Of a DNA stretch of 64,000 nt, positions 26,758 through 34,423 are shown piece by piece. Position 1 is the first letter of the stretch, and each line of letters begins with the position of its first letter. This stretch comes from Planctomycetota bacterium (GTDB lineage Bacteria > Planctomycetota > Brocadiia > JAADGH01): positions 1-64,000 of the forward strand of contig JAADGH010000011.1 in assembly GCA_013152475.1 (NCBI GenBank), given 5' to 3'. The notes beneath the pieces are model-generated. The model did not search any database and was not told the origin of the DNA. It was given only the letters and a program-made list of their open reading frames with translations. The translations under genes and the position numbers were made by a program.

Positions 26758-27923
26758 GGATACTCTACATCGCAGGCGAGGTCGTTCCCGGCAGCAACGG
26801 CGGGTCCGTTCATGTTTGGGAGGTCGCGACCAACCTGGCCCGCCTCGGACATCACGTGACCGCCCTGGTTCGACGCGGGCCGGGCCAGCCCAAGCGAGAA
26901 ATTCTCCGCGGCGTCGAGTTTGTCCGTACCAGGATGTCGTTCTGCGGACGAACGTTCCCGATCCTTGCGCTCTGTCGCGCCCTCCGGCTCTCCCTTCGGG
27001 GCTATGATATGGTGATGGACCGGTATGTCACGTTCGGGGGCGCGGGTATGGTCCTTTCCTGGGTAATGGGCATTCCCCTGGCGCTGGAGGTCAACAGTCC
27101 GCACGTGGAGGAACTGATCTGGCGGCTCGATATCCAATGCCCCTTCGCGAAGGGCGCGCTGCGGGCGTGGACCGGGTCCATGTTTCGGCGTGCGTCGCTC
27201 ATCATCTCGCCCTTGCCGTCCCTTGTTCCCCGATTCGCACGGGGCAAGGTGCGGGAGGTGGCTTGGGCGGCAAACCTCAGCATGTTTGGTCCCGACTTGC
27301 GCAGCACACCGGAATGCGCCCGCATCCGGAAGGAACATGATCTTGCCGACAAGAAGGTCGTCCTCTTTCTGGGTACGTTCCGGGAGTGGCACGGCGTCCT
27401 GCTGCTTCCCGACATCATTCAGTACGTCTGCAACCGCTCGGGGGATGCCAGGTTCCTGTTCGTAGGCGACGGGGAGTGCCTGCAGCGCGTGCGGCGGGAG
27501 CTGGAGCGAAAGGGCCTGGCGGGTCGCGTGGCCGTTGCGGGGTCGCGCCCGTATGACCAAGTGCCGTACTACATCGCGGCATCGGATGTGGGGATCGCGC
27601 CGTACGATCTGGAGGCGTATCCGATGCTCAAGCGCTTCGGGTTCTTCTGGTCGCCGCTGAAGATCTTCGAATACATGGCCGGAGGACTGCCGGTCGTTAC
27701 GATCGACGTGCCGCCCCTGAAGGAGATCGTCGCGGACGGTGAGCGGGGCTGCGTCGTTCCCTGCCGGGATGTCCCGGCGACGGGCGACGCCATTGTGTGG
27801 TTGATGTCCGACGACGCCAACCGTCAGGCCATGGGGCGGCGCGCGAGAAAATTTGTGGCGCAGTATTATGGCTGGCAGGACCATGTCCGGGAGCTGGCCG
27901 AGCTTTTCGCAAAGATGAGATAG
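26754..27923 (+). CDS. Glycosyltransferase family 4 (atypical catalytic motif)
   Basis: 389 residues, GTG start at 26754 overlapping the previous stop. It opens MRILYIAGEVVPGSNGGSVH, a GT4 acceptor loop, and contains KKVVLFLGTFREWHGVLLLP and FVGDGECLQRVRRELERKGL in the donor domain. The usual EX7E is altered: FWSPLKIFEYMAGGLPVVTI keeps the second glutamate but not the first, a pattern seen in a GT4 subset. It is probably active but with a different substrate range from its neighbours. Fifth gene in the operon; the next ATG follows its stop directly. Confidence 0.87.
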   Translation: MRILYIAGEVVPGSNGGSVHVWEVATNLARLGHHVTALVRRGPGQPKREILRGVEFVRTRMSFCGRTFPILALCRALRLSLRGYDMVMDRYVTFGGAGMVLSWVMGIPLALEVNSPHVEELIWRLDIQCPFAKGALRAWTGSMFRRASLIISPLPSLVPRFARGKVREVAWAANLSMFGPDLRSTPECARIRKEHDLADKKVVLFLGTFREWHGVLLLPDIIQYVCNRSGDARFLFVGDGECLQRVRRELERKGLAGRVAVAGSRPYDQVPYYIAASDVGIAPYDLEAYPMLKRFGFFWSPLKIFEYMAGGLPVVTIDVPPLKEIVADGERGCVVPCRDVPATGDAIVWLMSDDANRQAMGRRARKFVAQYYGWQDHVRELAELFAKMR

Positions 27924-29012
27924 ATGAAGGTCTGCCTGGATGCACGCGTGATTACCGGCGCGCCCTCGGGGATTCCCCGCCTGGCGGCGAATGTGATTAC
28001 GCGTATGACACGGTTTCCGACGGAGCACGAATTCGTTCTGTTGTTGCGTCCCGGTATCTCGGACCCCTGCCTTCGGCCATCCGACGATGCCGAGATCATT
28101 GAGGTGGACATCCCTGCGTACTCGTTGCGCGAGCAGGTTCGCATCCCCAAACTCGTGCGCAGGTTGGGCTGCGACCTGTATCACTGCTTCACCTACGCCG
28201 CGCCGCTGCGCCAGGTGTGCAAGTCGATCATGTCGGTCTATGACCTGACGCAACTGGAGTTCCCGCAGTATGTTGGGATCCTCCGCGGCGCCTACGTCAA
28301 GCACGTCACCCGTGCCACGGCCCGGCGGTCGTGGCGCGTGATGACCATCTCCGAGTACTCGAGGTGGGCCGTCTGCGGGCGCTTCGAGATTGCCCCAGAG
28401 AAGGTCTTCGTCGCCTACGCCGCAGTGGATACGGACGTCTTCACGCCCGGTGATGTCTCGATCAATTCGGTCAAAAATCTCCAGCCATATATCCTGAATG
28501 TGAGCAACAAGTGGCCGCACAAGAACGCGGCAGCCGTGGTGCAAATCGTGAAGCGCATTGCGGGCCGGTGCGAACACAAGCTGGTCATGGTCGGGGAGCA
28601 GAACGCGGAGGTGCGCGGCCTGATCGGGCGGCTCGGTCTCGAAGATCGAGTTGTCATCCGAACCGCCGTGGCGGATGAGGAATTGGTCGATCTATACCGC
28701 GGCGCGGATGTCTTTCTCTTCCCCTCGTTAAGCGAGGGGTTCGGCATGACGCCGATGGAGGCGATGGCGTGCGGCGCCCCCACGATCTCGTCCTATGCGA
28801 CCTCGCTGGCGGAGGTGCTGGACGACGCGGCGCTGCTCTTCTGCCCCTATGACGTGGAGCACATGGCGGAGGCGGTGCTGCAGGTGCTGAACGATTCGCA
28901 ACTACGAAATGAGCTCCGCCGGAGAGGTATGGAGCAAGCAAAGGTCTTCACGTGGGACGACGCGGCGCGGCGTATCCTGGATGTGTATGAAGAGGCATGC
29001 GCCGATGACTGA
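27924..29012 (+). CDS. Glycosyltransferase family 4
   Basis: 362 residues. ATG 27924 abuts the preceding TAG with no spacer. Motifs: MKVCLDARVITGAPSGIPRL (acceptor loop), YILNVSNKWPHKNAAAVVQI (interdomain strand), and FLFPSLSEGFGMTPMEAMAC carrying an intact EX7E. These match mannosyl/rhamnosyl-type GT4 enzymes. Its final 8 nt overlap the next gene's ATG (29005). Part of the surface-glycan operon; donor sugar not determinable. Confidence 0.88.
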   Translation: MKVCLDARVITGAPSGIPRLAANVITRMTRFPTEHEFVLLLRPGISDPCLRPSDDAEIIEVDIPAYSLREQVRIPKLVRRLGCDLYHCFTYAAPLRQVCKSIMSVYDLTQLEFPQYVGILRGAYVKHVTRATARRSWRVMTISEYSRWAVCGRFEIAPEKVFVAYAAVDTDVFTPGDVSINSVKNLQPYILNVSNKWPHKNAAAVVQIVKRIAGRCEHKLVMVGEQNAEVRGLIGRLGLEDRVVIRTAVADEELVDLYRGADVFLFPSLSEGFGMTPMEAMACGAPTISSYATSLAEVLDDAALLFCPYDVEHMAEAVLQVLNDSQLRNELRRRGMEQAKVFTWDDAARRILDVYEEACADD

Positions 29013-30132
29013 CGGCATACTCCCCGATGTGAGATGCGCCCTCGTGCACGACTGGCTGACCGGCATGCGCGGCGGGGAGAAGTGCCTGGAGGTCTTTTGC
29101 GAACTGTTGCCCCAGGCGGACCTCTTCACGCTGCTTCACCTCGCGGGGCGGATGTCCGAACCGATCGAGGCCATGAACATCCACACGTCGTTTGTCCAAA
29201 AGCTTCCCTTTGTCGAGTCGAAGTACCGGCACTACCTGCCGATCTTTCCGCGCGCCATCGAGCGGTTCGATTTCTCCGGGTATGACCTCATCTTCAGCAG
29301 CAGCCACTGCGTGGCCAAAGGGGCGCGGCCCCGCCCGGGCGCGCTGCACATCTGCTATTGCTACTCGCCCATGCGGTATGTTTGGGACATGTTCGATGCC
29401 TACTTCGGCGAGCACCGCACCGGCCGGATCAAGCGCGCCATTATCGGTACGTTCGCTGCACGGCTGCGTGACTGGGACCGGCGGACGTGTGACCGGGTGG
29501 ACAGGTTCATCGCCATCTCGGAGCACGTGCGCAAGCGAATCCAGCGCAACTACGAGCGCGACGCGGACGTGATCCATCCGCCCGTCGATTGTTCCTTCTT
29601 CCGCTCCGTCGGAGAGCCGGAAGAGTATTACCTGGTCGCGTCGGCCTTTGCGCCGTACAAGCGGATTGATCTGGCTATCGAGACGTTCAACGGGCTCGGC
29701 AGGCCGCTGAAGGTCATCGGCAGCGGTCCGGACGAGAGGCGCCTGCGCGCCATGGCCGGACCGAACATCGAGTTTCTCGGAGCGGTGTCTGACGAGGAGC
29801 TCCGCGCGGCCTACTCCAAATGCCGTGCGTTCATCTTTCCGCCGGAGGAGGACTTCGGCATCATGCCCATCGAAGCGATGGCCTGCGGGCGGCCGGTGAT
29901 CGCCTACGGTGTCGGCGGGGCCTTGGAGACGGTGACCGAAGAAACGGGCCTCTTCTTTCCCGAGCAGACGGTGGCCGCGCTGAGGAAGGCGATCGAGGAA
30001 TTCGAGCAACGGGAGTTGGAGTTCAAACCGGAACTCGCACGAGCCCAGGCCATGACGTTCAACCGTCCCGTGTTCAAGCGGAAGGTGGCGGACTACCTCC
30101 GCGCAAGCCTCCAACGCACCGGCGGCATGTAA
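29005..30132 (+). CDS. Glycosyltransferase family 4 (WbaZ-like)
   Basis: 375 residues from ATG 29005, which overlaps the previous stop by 8 nt. In-frame ATGs at 28981 and further upstream would overlap the neighbour more deeply and are less likely. It begins MTDGILPDVRCALVHDWLTG followed by MRGGEKCLE, the signature of O-antigen mannosyltransferases of the WbaZ kind. HICYCYSPMRYVWDMFDAYF and the EX7E segment FPPEEDFGIMPIEAMACGRP confirm a GT4 fold. It is the last gene of the operon and converges on lpxI with 5 bp between stops, leaving no room for a terminator hairpin. Confidence 0.87.
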   Translation: MTDGILPDVRCALVHDWLTGMRGGEKCLEVFCELLPQADLFTLLHLAGRMSEPIEAMNIHTSFVQKLPFVESKYRHYLPIFPRAIERFDFSGYDLIFSSSHCVAKGARPRPGALHICYCYSPMRYVWDMFDAYFGEHRTGRIKRAIIGTFAARLRDWDRRTCDRVDRFIAISEHVRKRIQRNYERDADVIHPPVDCSFFRSVGEPEEYYLVASAFAPYKRIDLAIETFNGLGRPLKVIGSGPDERRLRAMAGPNIEFLGAVSDEELRAAYSKCRAFIFPPEEDFGIMPIEAMACGRPVIAYGVGGALETVTEETGLFFPEQTVAALRKAIEEFEQRELEFKPELARAQAMTFNRPVFKRKVADYLRASLQRTGGM

Positions 30133-30137
30133 CCGCG

Positions 30138-30965
30138 CTACTTGTCCTTCAGCGCGAGGATGCAGATGCCCGCGCGGTCCGCGGCCTTGATGACCTCTTC
30201 CTTTTCGAGTATGAGCGTCTTGTCCGCCTCCACCGCAAGGACGCGGGCGCGGGTTTCCTTGAGGACTTCGATCGTGCGGAGTCCGATGGCCGGCACGTCG
30301 AAACGGAGGTCCTGGTTCGGCTTGCTGACCTTCACCACCACTGCGCCACTCTTGCCCAGTTGGCCGCCGCGGCGAATGGCGGCGTCGGTGCCTTCGATCG
30401 CCTCAACGGCGAGGACGGCCTGCTCCTTCACGACCACCGTCTGGCCGACCTGGAGGTGGGCCATCTGCTTGGCCAGGTCCCAACCGAAGCGGACGTCCGC
30501 CATCTCGGATTCGGTCGGTCGGCGTTTCGTGCAGCAGCCTTCTTCGGCCAGGTGTTCGGTCATGTATTCAATCGAGTTGCAGATGGTGATGCCGTCGGCG
30601 GCGAACTCGTTCGCCGCGCCTTCGAGCAGCGAATAATCCTTCTTGTCCCGAAGCGTGTGATACCAGAACCGAAGCGTCCGCAGGTCGGGGCGGAACCGCA
30701 GGATGCGCAGCGGCGAATACATCTTCGCCTTCGTAATGCCCCCGGCCATGACCGCTTGGGTCACGTTCTCCCGTTTCAAGAGCTTGATCCACTTGCCCAG
30801 CTGCGCGATACCGGCCCAGTATACCCTGTCGGCATGCTCCACAATCTCTGGGAGGGTCTCTCCCCGTAGGGCGATCGCCACCACATCGAGACCCCGGCGC
30901 TTCGCGGATTGTGCGAAGAGGATGGGGAACTTGCCATTGCCGGCAATCAGGCCGATTTTGCTCAT
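30138..30965 (-). CDS. lpxI: UDP-2,3-diacylglucosamine diphosphatase LpxI
   Basis: 275 residues, start ATG 30965. The protein begins MSKIGLIAGNGKFPILFAQS, the glycine-rich start of LpxI (formerly DUF1009), continues VMAGGITKAKMYSPLRILRF, and ends with the C-terminal domain carrying FDVPAIGLRTIEVL, where the aspartate preceding VPAIG is a conserved catalytic position. LpxI hydrolyses UDP-2,3-diacylglucosamine to lipid X and UMP in lipid A synthesis, replacing LpxH in many non-gamma-proteobacteria. It lies 15 bp downstream of lpxD and is likely co-transcribed from the promoter at 32064-32091. Evidence for an LPS-containing outer membrane. Confidence 0.93.
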   Translation of the reverse strand: MSKIGLIAGNGKFPILFAQSAKRRGLDVVAIALRGETLPEIVEHADRVYWAGIAQLGKWIKLLKRENVTQAVMAGGITKAKMYSPLRILRFRPDLRTLRFWYHTLRDKKDYSLLEGAANEFAADGITICNSIEYMTEHLAEEGCCTKRRPTESEMADVRFGWDLAKQMAHLQVGQTVVVKEQAVLAVEAIEGTDAAIRRGGQLGKSGAVVVKVSKPNQDLRFDVPAIGLRTIEVLKETRARVLAVEADKTLILEKEEVIKAADRAGICILALKDK

Positions 30966-30980
30966 GGCCTCCGCGATCCT

Positions 30981-32018
30981 CTACTCGCCCTTGGCGTTTT
31001 CGAGCTCCTCGACCCGCATCTCGAGCTTGCGGATCTGCTTGCGCAGGGTCGGGAGCTTGTGCAAGGCGGCGAATTGCTCTCGGGCCTCCTTGATTGGCAC
31101 CGCCGGCGTCCCGAAATATGTCGAGCCGTCCGGGAGGTCATGTGTCACCCCCGATTGCGCGGCGACGGTCACATTGTCGCCGATCTCCAAGTGGCCTACC
31201 ACGCCCACCTGCCCGGTGAAGAGGCAGTGTTTGCCAATCTTCACCGTTCCCGAGATGCCGACCTGCGAGATCATCAGCGTGTTCTCTCCCACATCCACAT
31301 TATGCGAGATCACGCAATTGCTGTCGATCTTGCATCCCTTGCGGATGATCGTGTACTGCAAGGCGCCGCGGTTGATTACCGTGTTGGCGCCGATGCTGAC
31401 GTCATCTTCGATGATCGCATTGCCTATCTGGGGAATCTTGTAGTACTCCGCCCCGTCGGGGGCGAAACCGAACCCGTCGCTGCCAATCGTCACGTTGGCA
31501 TGAAGAATCACGCGCCTGCCGATCACTGTCTGGTCATAGAGGACGGTGTTGGGATAGATCACCGTGTCCTCGCCGATTGTCGTGCCCTTCCCCACATACA
31601 CATTCGAGTAGATGGCCACCCGGTCGCCAATCGACACGTCGTCGCCAATGACACAGTACGGACCGATGGCGGCCTCGTCACCCACCTGGGCCGACTGACT
31701 GACCACCGCCGTGGGATGCACGCCCGCCGCCGGGCGCGGTCGGCCGGGGATCATGTAGTCTACAATTTTTGCGAACGCCAGATAGGGATTATCCGAAATG
31801 ATGGCAGCCGTCTTTACGTGGTCTTCGTGTTCGGGGGAGATCACGACAGCGGATGCCTTGGTGTCATCGAGGGCTTTCTCGTATTTTTTGTTCGAGAGGA
31901 AGGTGATGTCCCCCTCGCCGGCCCCGTGGATGGTGTTGGGGCGAAGGATTTTCGTCTCGGGATCGCCCACGACGTTGCCGCCGATGTGCTCTGCCAGTTC
32001 GCGTAGAGTGAAAGCCAT
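30981..32018 (-). CDS. lpxD: UDP-3-O-acylglucosamine N-acyltransferase LpxD
   Basis: 345 residues from ATG 32018 (MAFTLRELAEHIGGNVVGDP). A frame open to 32063 is rejected because its TTG sits in the -10 region of the promoter. An N-terminal uridine-binding domain (residues 1-100) is followed by a left-handed beta helix of hexapeptide repeats (IGDDVSIGDRVAIYSNVYVG, IEDDVSIGANTVINRGALQY). The catalytic histidine region NCVISHNVDVGENTLM is intact, and a C-terminal helix (LRKQIRKLEMRVEELENAKG) probably forms the trimer coiled coil. It N-acylates UDP-3-O-acyl-glucosamine. Usual lpxA/fabZ neighbours are absent; lpxI follows instead. Confidence 0.94.
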   Translation of the reverse strand: MAFTLRELAEHIGGNVVGDPETKILRPNTIHGAGEGDITFLSNKKYEKALDDTKASAVVISPEHEDHVKTAAIISDNPYLAFAKIVDYMIPGRPRPAAGVHPTAVVSQSAQVGDEAAIGPYCVIGDDVSIGDRVAIYSNVYVGKGTTIGEDTVIYPNTVLYDQTVIGRRVILHANVTIGSDGFGFAPDGAEYYKIPQIGNAIIEDDVSIGANTVINRGALQYTIIRKGCKIDSNCVISHNVDVGENTLMISQVGISGTVKIGKHCLFTGQVGVVGHLEIGDNVTVAAQSGVTHDLPDGSTYFGTPAVPIKEAREQFAALHKLPTLRKQIRKLEMRVEELENAKGE

Positions 32019-32063
32019 GCCACACGTTTTCAATTTTTTGGGCTGTTGATCCGAGCAATTCAA

Positions 32064-32091
32064 ATTGTAGTGAAAATGCTCTTCAAGTCAA
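32064..32091 (-). promoter_or_regulatory. Probable lpxD-lpxI promoter
   Basis: Minus strand TTGACT (32091-32086), 16-bp spacer, TACAAT (32069-32064), 45 bp before the lpxD ATG. Confidence 0.6.
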
Positions 32092-32124
32092 CAAAAAAAC
32101 GGCGGCGCGGTGAAGGAGGTGGCG

Positions 32125-32153
32125 TTGACTCGTCGGGGGAAATGTGCTATGGT
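32125..32153 (+). promoter_or_regulatory. Probable promoter for tandem U32 genes
   Basis: TTGACT (32125-32130), 17-bp spacer, TATGGT (32148-32153), 39 bp before the ATG at 32193. It is divergent from the lpxD promoter. Confidence 0.55.
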
Positions 32154-32192
32154 GAAAGAAACTGAGGGACGCGACTCCTCCCGGGAGGAACC

Positions 32193-33224
32193 ATGCTCAA
32201 GTTCAGCATCGGATTCAACGGCTCCATCGCCTTTACGGATGCGATCCAGAGGCACAGGGACCGGATCGAAGAGATCTACTTCGCGCCTCCGGGGCTGACC
32301 TCCGGCCGGGCTTCGGCCGGCCGCCTGGGCACCCACTCGTATACGCTCTGCCTGCACCAGATGCTTGTTCAGGCGAGGGACCTCGGCATTCCCACCAACG
32401 CCGTCTTCGACACGCTCTGCGTCGGCAGCGACTATGGGTCGAATCGCCAGGGGGAGAAGATCGTCTCCATCATGCGCATCCACACGGAGCTGTATAAGGT
32501 CGGCGCGGCGACGTTCGTGTCCCCCATCGACGCCCAGCTCGTCAAGCGTCAGTTCCCGCAGGTGAAGGTGTGTGCCTCGGTCAACATGTTTGTCCGCAAT
32601 CCCGTCCAAGCCCGGGAGGTGGCGCCGTTCTGCGATGTGCTTATCCTCGATCGCACCATCAATCGAGACCTCGACGCTATTCAGGCGATCAAGAGGGAAA
32701 CGGGGAAGGAGATTCGACTTCTGGCGAATGAGGCGTGCGTCTTCGAGTGCAGGAACCGCATCCAGCACCTGAATCACCTGAGTCACCAGCAGGGCCTTGG
32801 CACGCGCTCCTTCTTTCCGTGCATCCACCAGTACGAGCGCGACCACGCCACAATCCTTAAGGCCCCCATCATCCGGCCCGAGGACCTGCATCACTACGAG
32901 GGCGTGGCGGATTCGATCCAACTGTCCACTCGGATTACCGCAGACGACCGGCTCGACCTGATGCTCCAGGCCTACACGAGCGGGCAGTTCAGCGGTAACC
33001 TGTTCGGCATCGTCGAATCGCCGGGACTGGATGGCTACATCGCCATGAAACGCCGGCGCGACGGCCAAGATCCCTATTTCAACAACGCAGCGATCCCGCC
33101 CGACTTCTGGGAGCGCGCCACTCGGTGCGGCACGCTCTGCCGGGACTGCACCTACTGCGACGAGATCGCACAGGGGGCCTTCACACTCGCGCCCTTCCAG
33201 CGGGCGGAGGCGCCGGTGCCATGA
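32193..33224 (+). CDS. U32-family (YhbU/UbiU-like) TIM-barrel protein, copy 1
   Basis: 343 residues, ATG 32193 behind GGGAGGAACC. A TIM-barrel of the peptidase U32 superfamily: KFSIGFNGSIAFTDAIQRHR, TFVSPIDAQLVKRQFPQVKV, CASVNMFVRNPVQAREVAPF, and LANEACVFECRNRIQHLNHL, a cysteine pair. The C-terminus has a CX3CX2CX2C cluster (CGTLCRDCTYCD). Characterised members (UbiU/UbiV, RlhA, TrhP) use conserved cysteines for an iron-sulfur cluster or act in RNA or quinone hydroxylation; proteolysis is poorly supported for the family. Its stop overlaps the ATG of a paralogue (33221), so the two probably form a heterodimer as UbiU-UbiV do. Confidence 0.82.
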   Translation: MLKFSIGFNGSIAFTDAIQRHRDRIEEIYFAPPGLTSGRASAGRLGTHSYTLCLHQMLVQARDLGIPTNAVFDTLCVGSDYGSNRQGEKIVSIMRIHTELYKVGAATFVSPIDAQLVKRQFPQVKVCASVNMFVRNPVQAREVAPFCDVLILDRTINRDLDAIQAIKRETGKEIRLLANEACVFECRNRIQHLNHLSHQQGLGTRSFFPCIHQYERDHATILKAPIIRPEDLHHYEGVADSIQLSTRITADDRLDLMLQAYTSGQFSGNLFGIVESPGLDGYIAMKRRRDGQDPYFNNAAIPPDFWERATRCGTLCRDCTYCDEIAQGAFTLAPFQRAEAPVP

Positions 33225-34264
33225 AGTTCAGCATAGGCTTCAACGGCGAGCGGACTTTCCGCGTGCTTGCCGACAAGTACCGGGAGCACATCACCGACGT
33301 CTATTTTTCACCCCCCTTCACGCCCTCGGGCCGGGGTCTGCGCGGGAATGTGGGGGAATACGTTTACTCCCTCGTCCTCCATGAGTTCCTGCAGTTCGCC
33401 CGCGACACGGGGATTCAGACCAATCTGCTTCTGAACGCCCTGTGCGCGGCGGGAAAATATGGCACGGTGGGACAGGCCACGCGGGTGGTGAACGCGGTAT
33501 CGCTGCACATGCGGAACTACGGCACAACCTCGGTGACGGTCGTCTCTCCCATCGATGGCGAGCTGCTGAAACGGAAGTTCCCGGACCTGAAGATCCACAC
33601 ATCGGTCAACATGTTCATCCGCAACCTGGCCCAGGCGCGAGCCGTGAGCCACTTCGCGGACGTCATCATCCTCGATCGAAACGTGAACCGAGACCTGGAG
33701 ACGATCAGGACCATCAGGGAGGACACGGGGAAAGAGATCCGCATCCTCGCCAACGAGTCCTGCCTGCTGGAGTGCATGAATCGGATACAGCACTTCAACC
33801 GGATCGCTCACGACCACGTCGCTATGAAGGGGCGGCATCTCCCGTGCTCGTCGCGCTATTTCAGTGATACGGCCACCCTGCTCAAAGCGCCGATCATCCG
33901 GCCGGAGGACCTGCACCACTACAATGATCTGGCCGATACGACCAAGCTGGCAACCCGTAACATGTCCAGCGACAAACTGGAGTGCTCCCTTGCGGCCTAC
34001 ACGAGCGGCCACTTCGAGGGAAGCCTGTTCGACATTACAGAGTCCAACGGCATGGCGGCCTACCTGACGCTGACCCGAGAACAAAACAACGATCGCCTGG
34101 AGCCCTGCCTGGACAACACAAAGATACCGGACGATTTTTTTGCCCACGTAACCCAGTGTGACAAGATGTGCGACCGCTGCCAGTACTGCGACCGCGTGGC
34201 CGCCGAGGCGTTCCGTCTGAGACCTGTTCCTGCGGGCGCAACCGATGTCCCGAAAACCGCGTGA
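33221..34264 (+). CDS. U32-family (YhbU/UbiU-like) TIM-barrel protein, copy 2
   Basis: 347 residues, ATG 33221 in a 4-nt overlap with the preceding gene. It is clearly paralogous: MKFSIGFNGERTFRVLADKY, TVVSPIDGELLKRKFPDLKI, HTSVNMFIRNLAQARAVSHF, LANESCLLECMNRIQHFNRI, and the C-terminal CDKMCDRCQYCD cluster in the same CX3CX2CX2C spacing. Both copies share APIIRPEDLHHY. A cysteine before CSSRYFSDTATLLKAP parallels the HQYERDHATILKAP segment of copy 1. A tandem pair with matching cysteine clusters suggests an iron-sulfur hydroxylase-like complex; the substrate is unknown. About 160 bp separate it from the next promoter-gene unit. Confidence 0.82.
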   Translation: MKFSIGFNGERTFRVLADKYREHITDVYFSPPFTPSGRGLRGNVGEYVYSLVLHEFLQFARDTGIQTNLLLNALCAAGKYGTVGQATRVVNAVSLHMRNYGTTSVTVVSPIDGELLKRKFPDLKIHTSVNMFIRNLAQARAVSHFADVIILDRNVNRDLETIRTIREDTGKEIRILANESCLLECMNRIQHFNRIAHDHVAMKGRHLPCSSRYFSDTATLLKAPIIRPEDLHHYNDLADTTKLATRNMSSDKLECSLAAYTSGHFEGSLFDITESNGMAAYLTLTREQNNDRLEPCLDNTKIPDDFFAHVTQCDKMCDRCQYCDRVAAEAFRLRPVPAGATDVPKTA

Positions 34265-34335
34265 CGCGGCCTGGAGTCCTTCCGGGGGACGGACGTGAAC
34301 AATCTCCCTGCGCAATCCGGCTCGCCCGTTTATGC

Positions 34336-34364
34336 TTGACGCATCCACCCGAATTCCCGATAAT
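34336..34364 (+). promoter_or_regulatory. Probable promoter for chaperone/protease operon
   Basis: TTGACG (34336-34341), 17-bp spacer, GATAAT (34359-34364), 59 bp before the ATG at 34424. No CIRCE or sigma-32-type heat-shock element is evident in the leader. Confidence 0.5.
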
Positions 34365-34423
34365 GGGTGTGTTGCGCAAGCTTGTAGGCCACATAAAACA
34401 ACCGATCGATGAGATGACGTACC

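Noticed and set aside
26667-28577. Minus-strand open frame of 636 codons across two glycosyltransferase genes
   Set aside because: It crosses the junction of two overlapping plus-strand genes with clear GT4 motifs, and its own sequence is basic low-complexity with no family.
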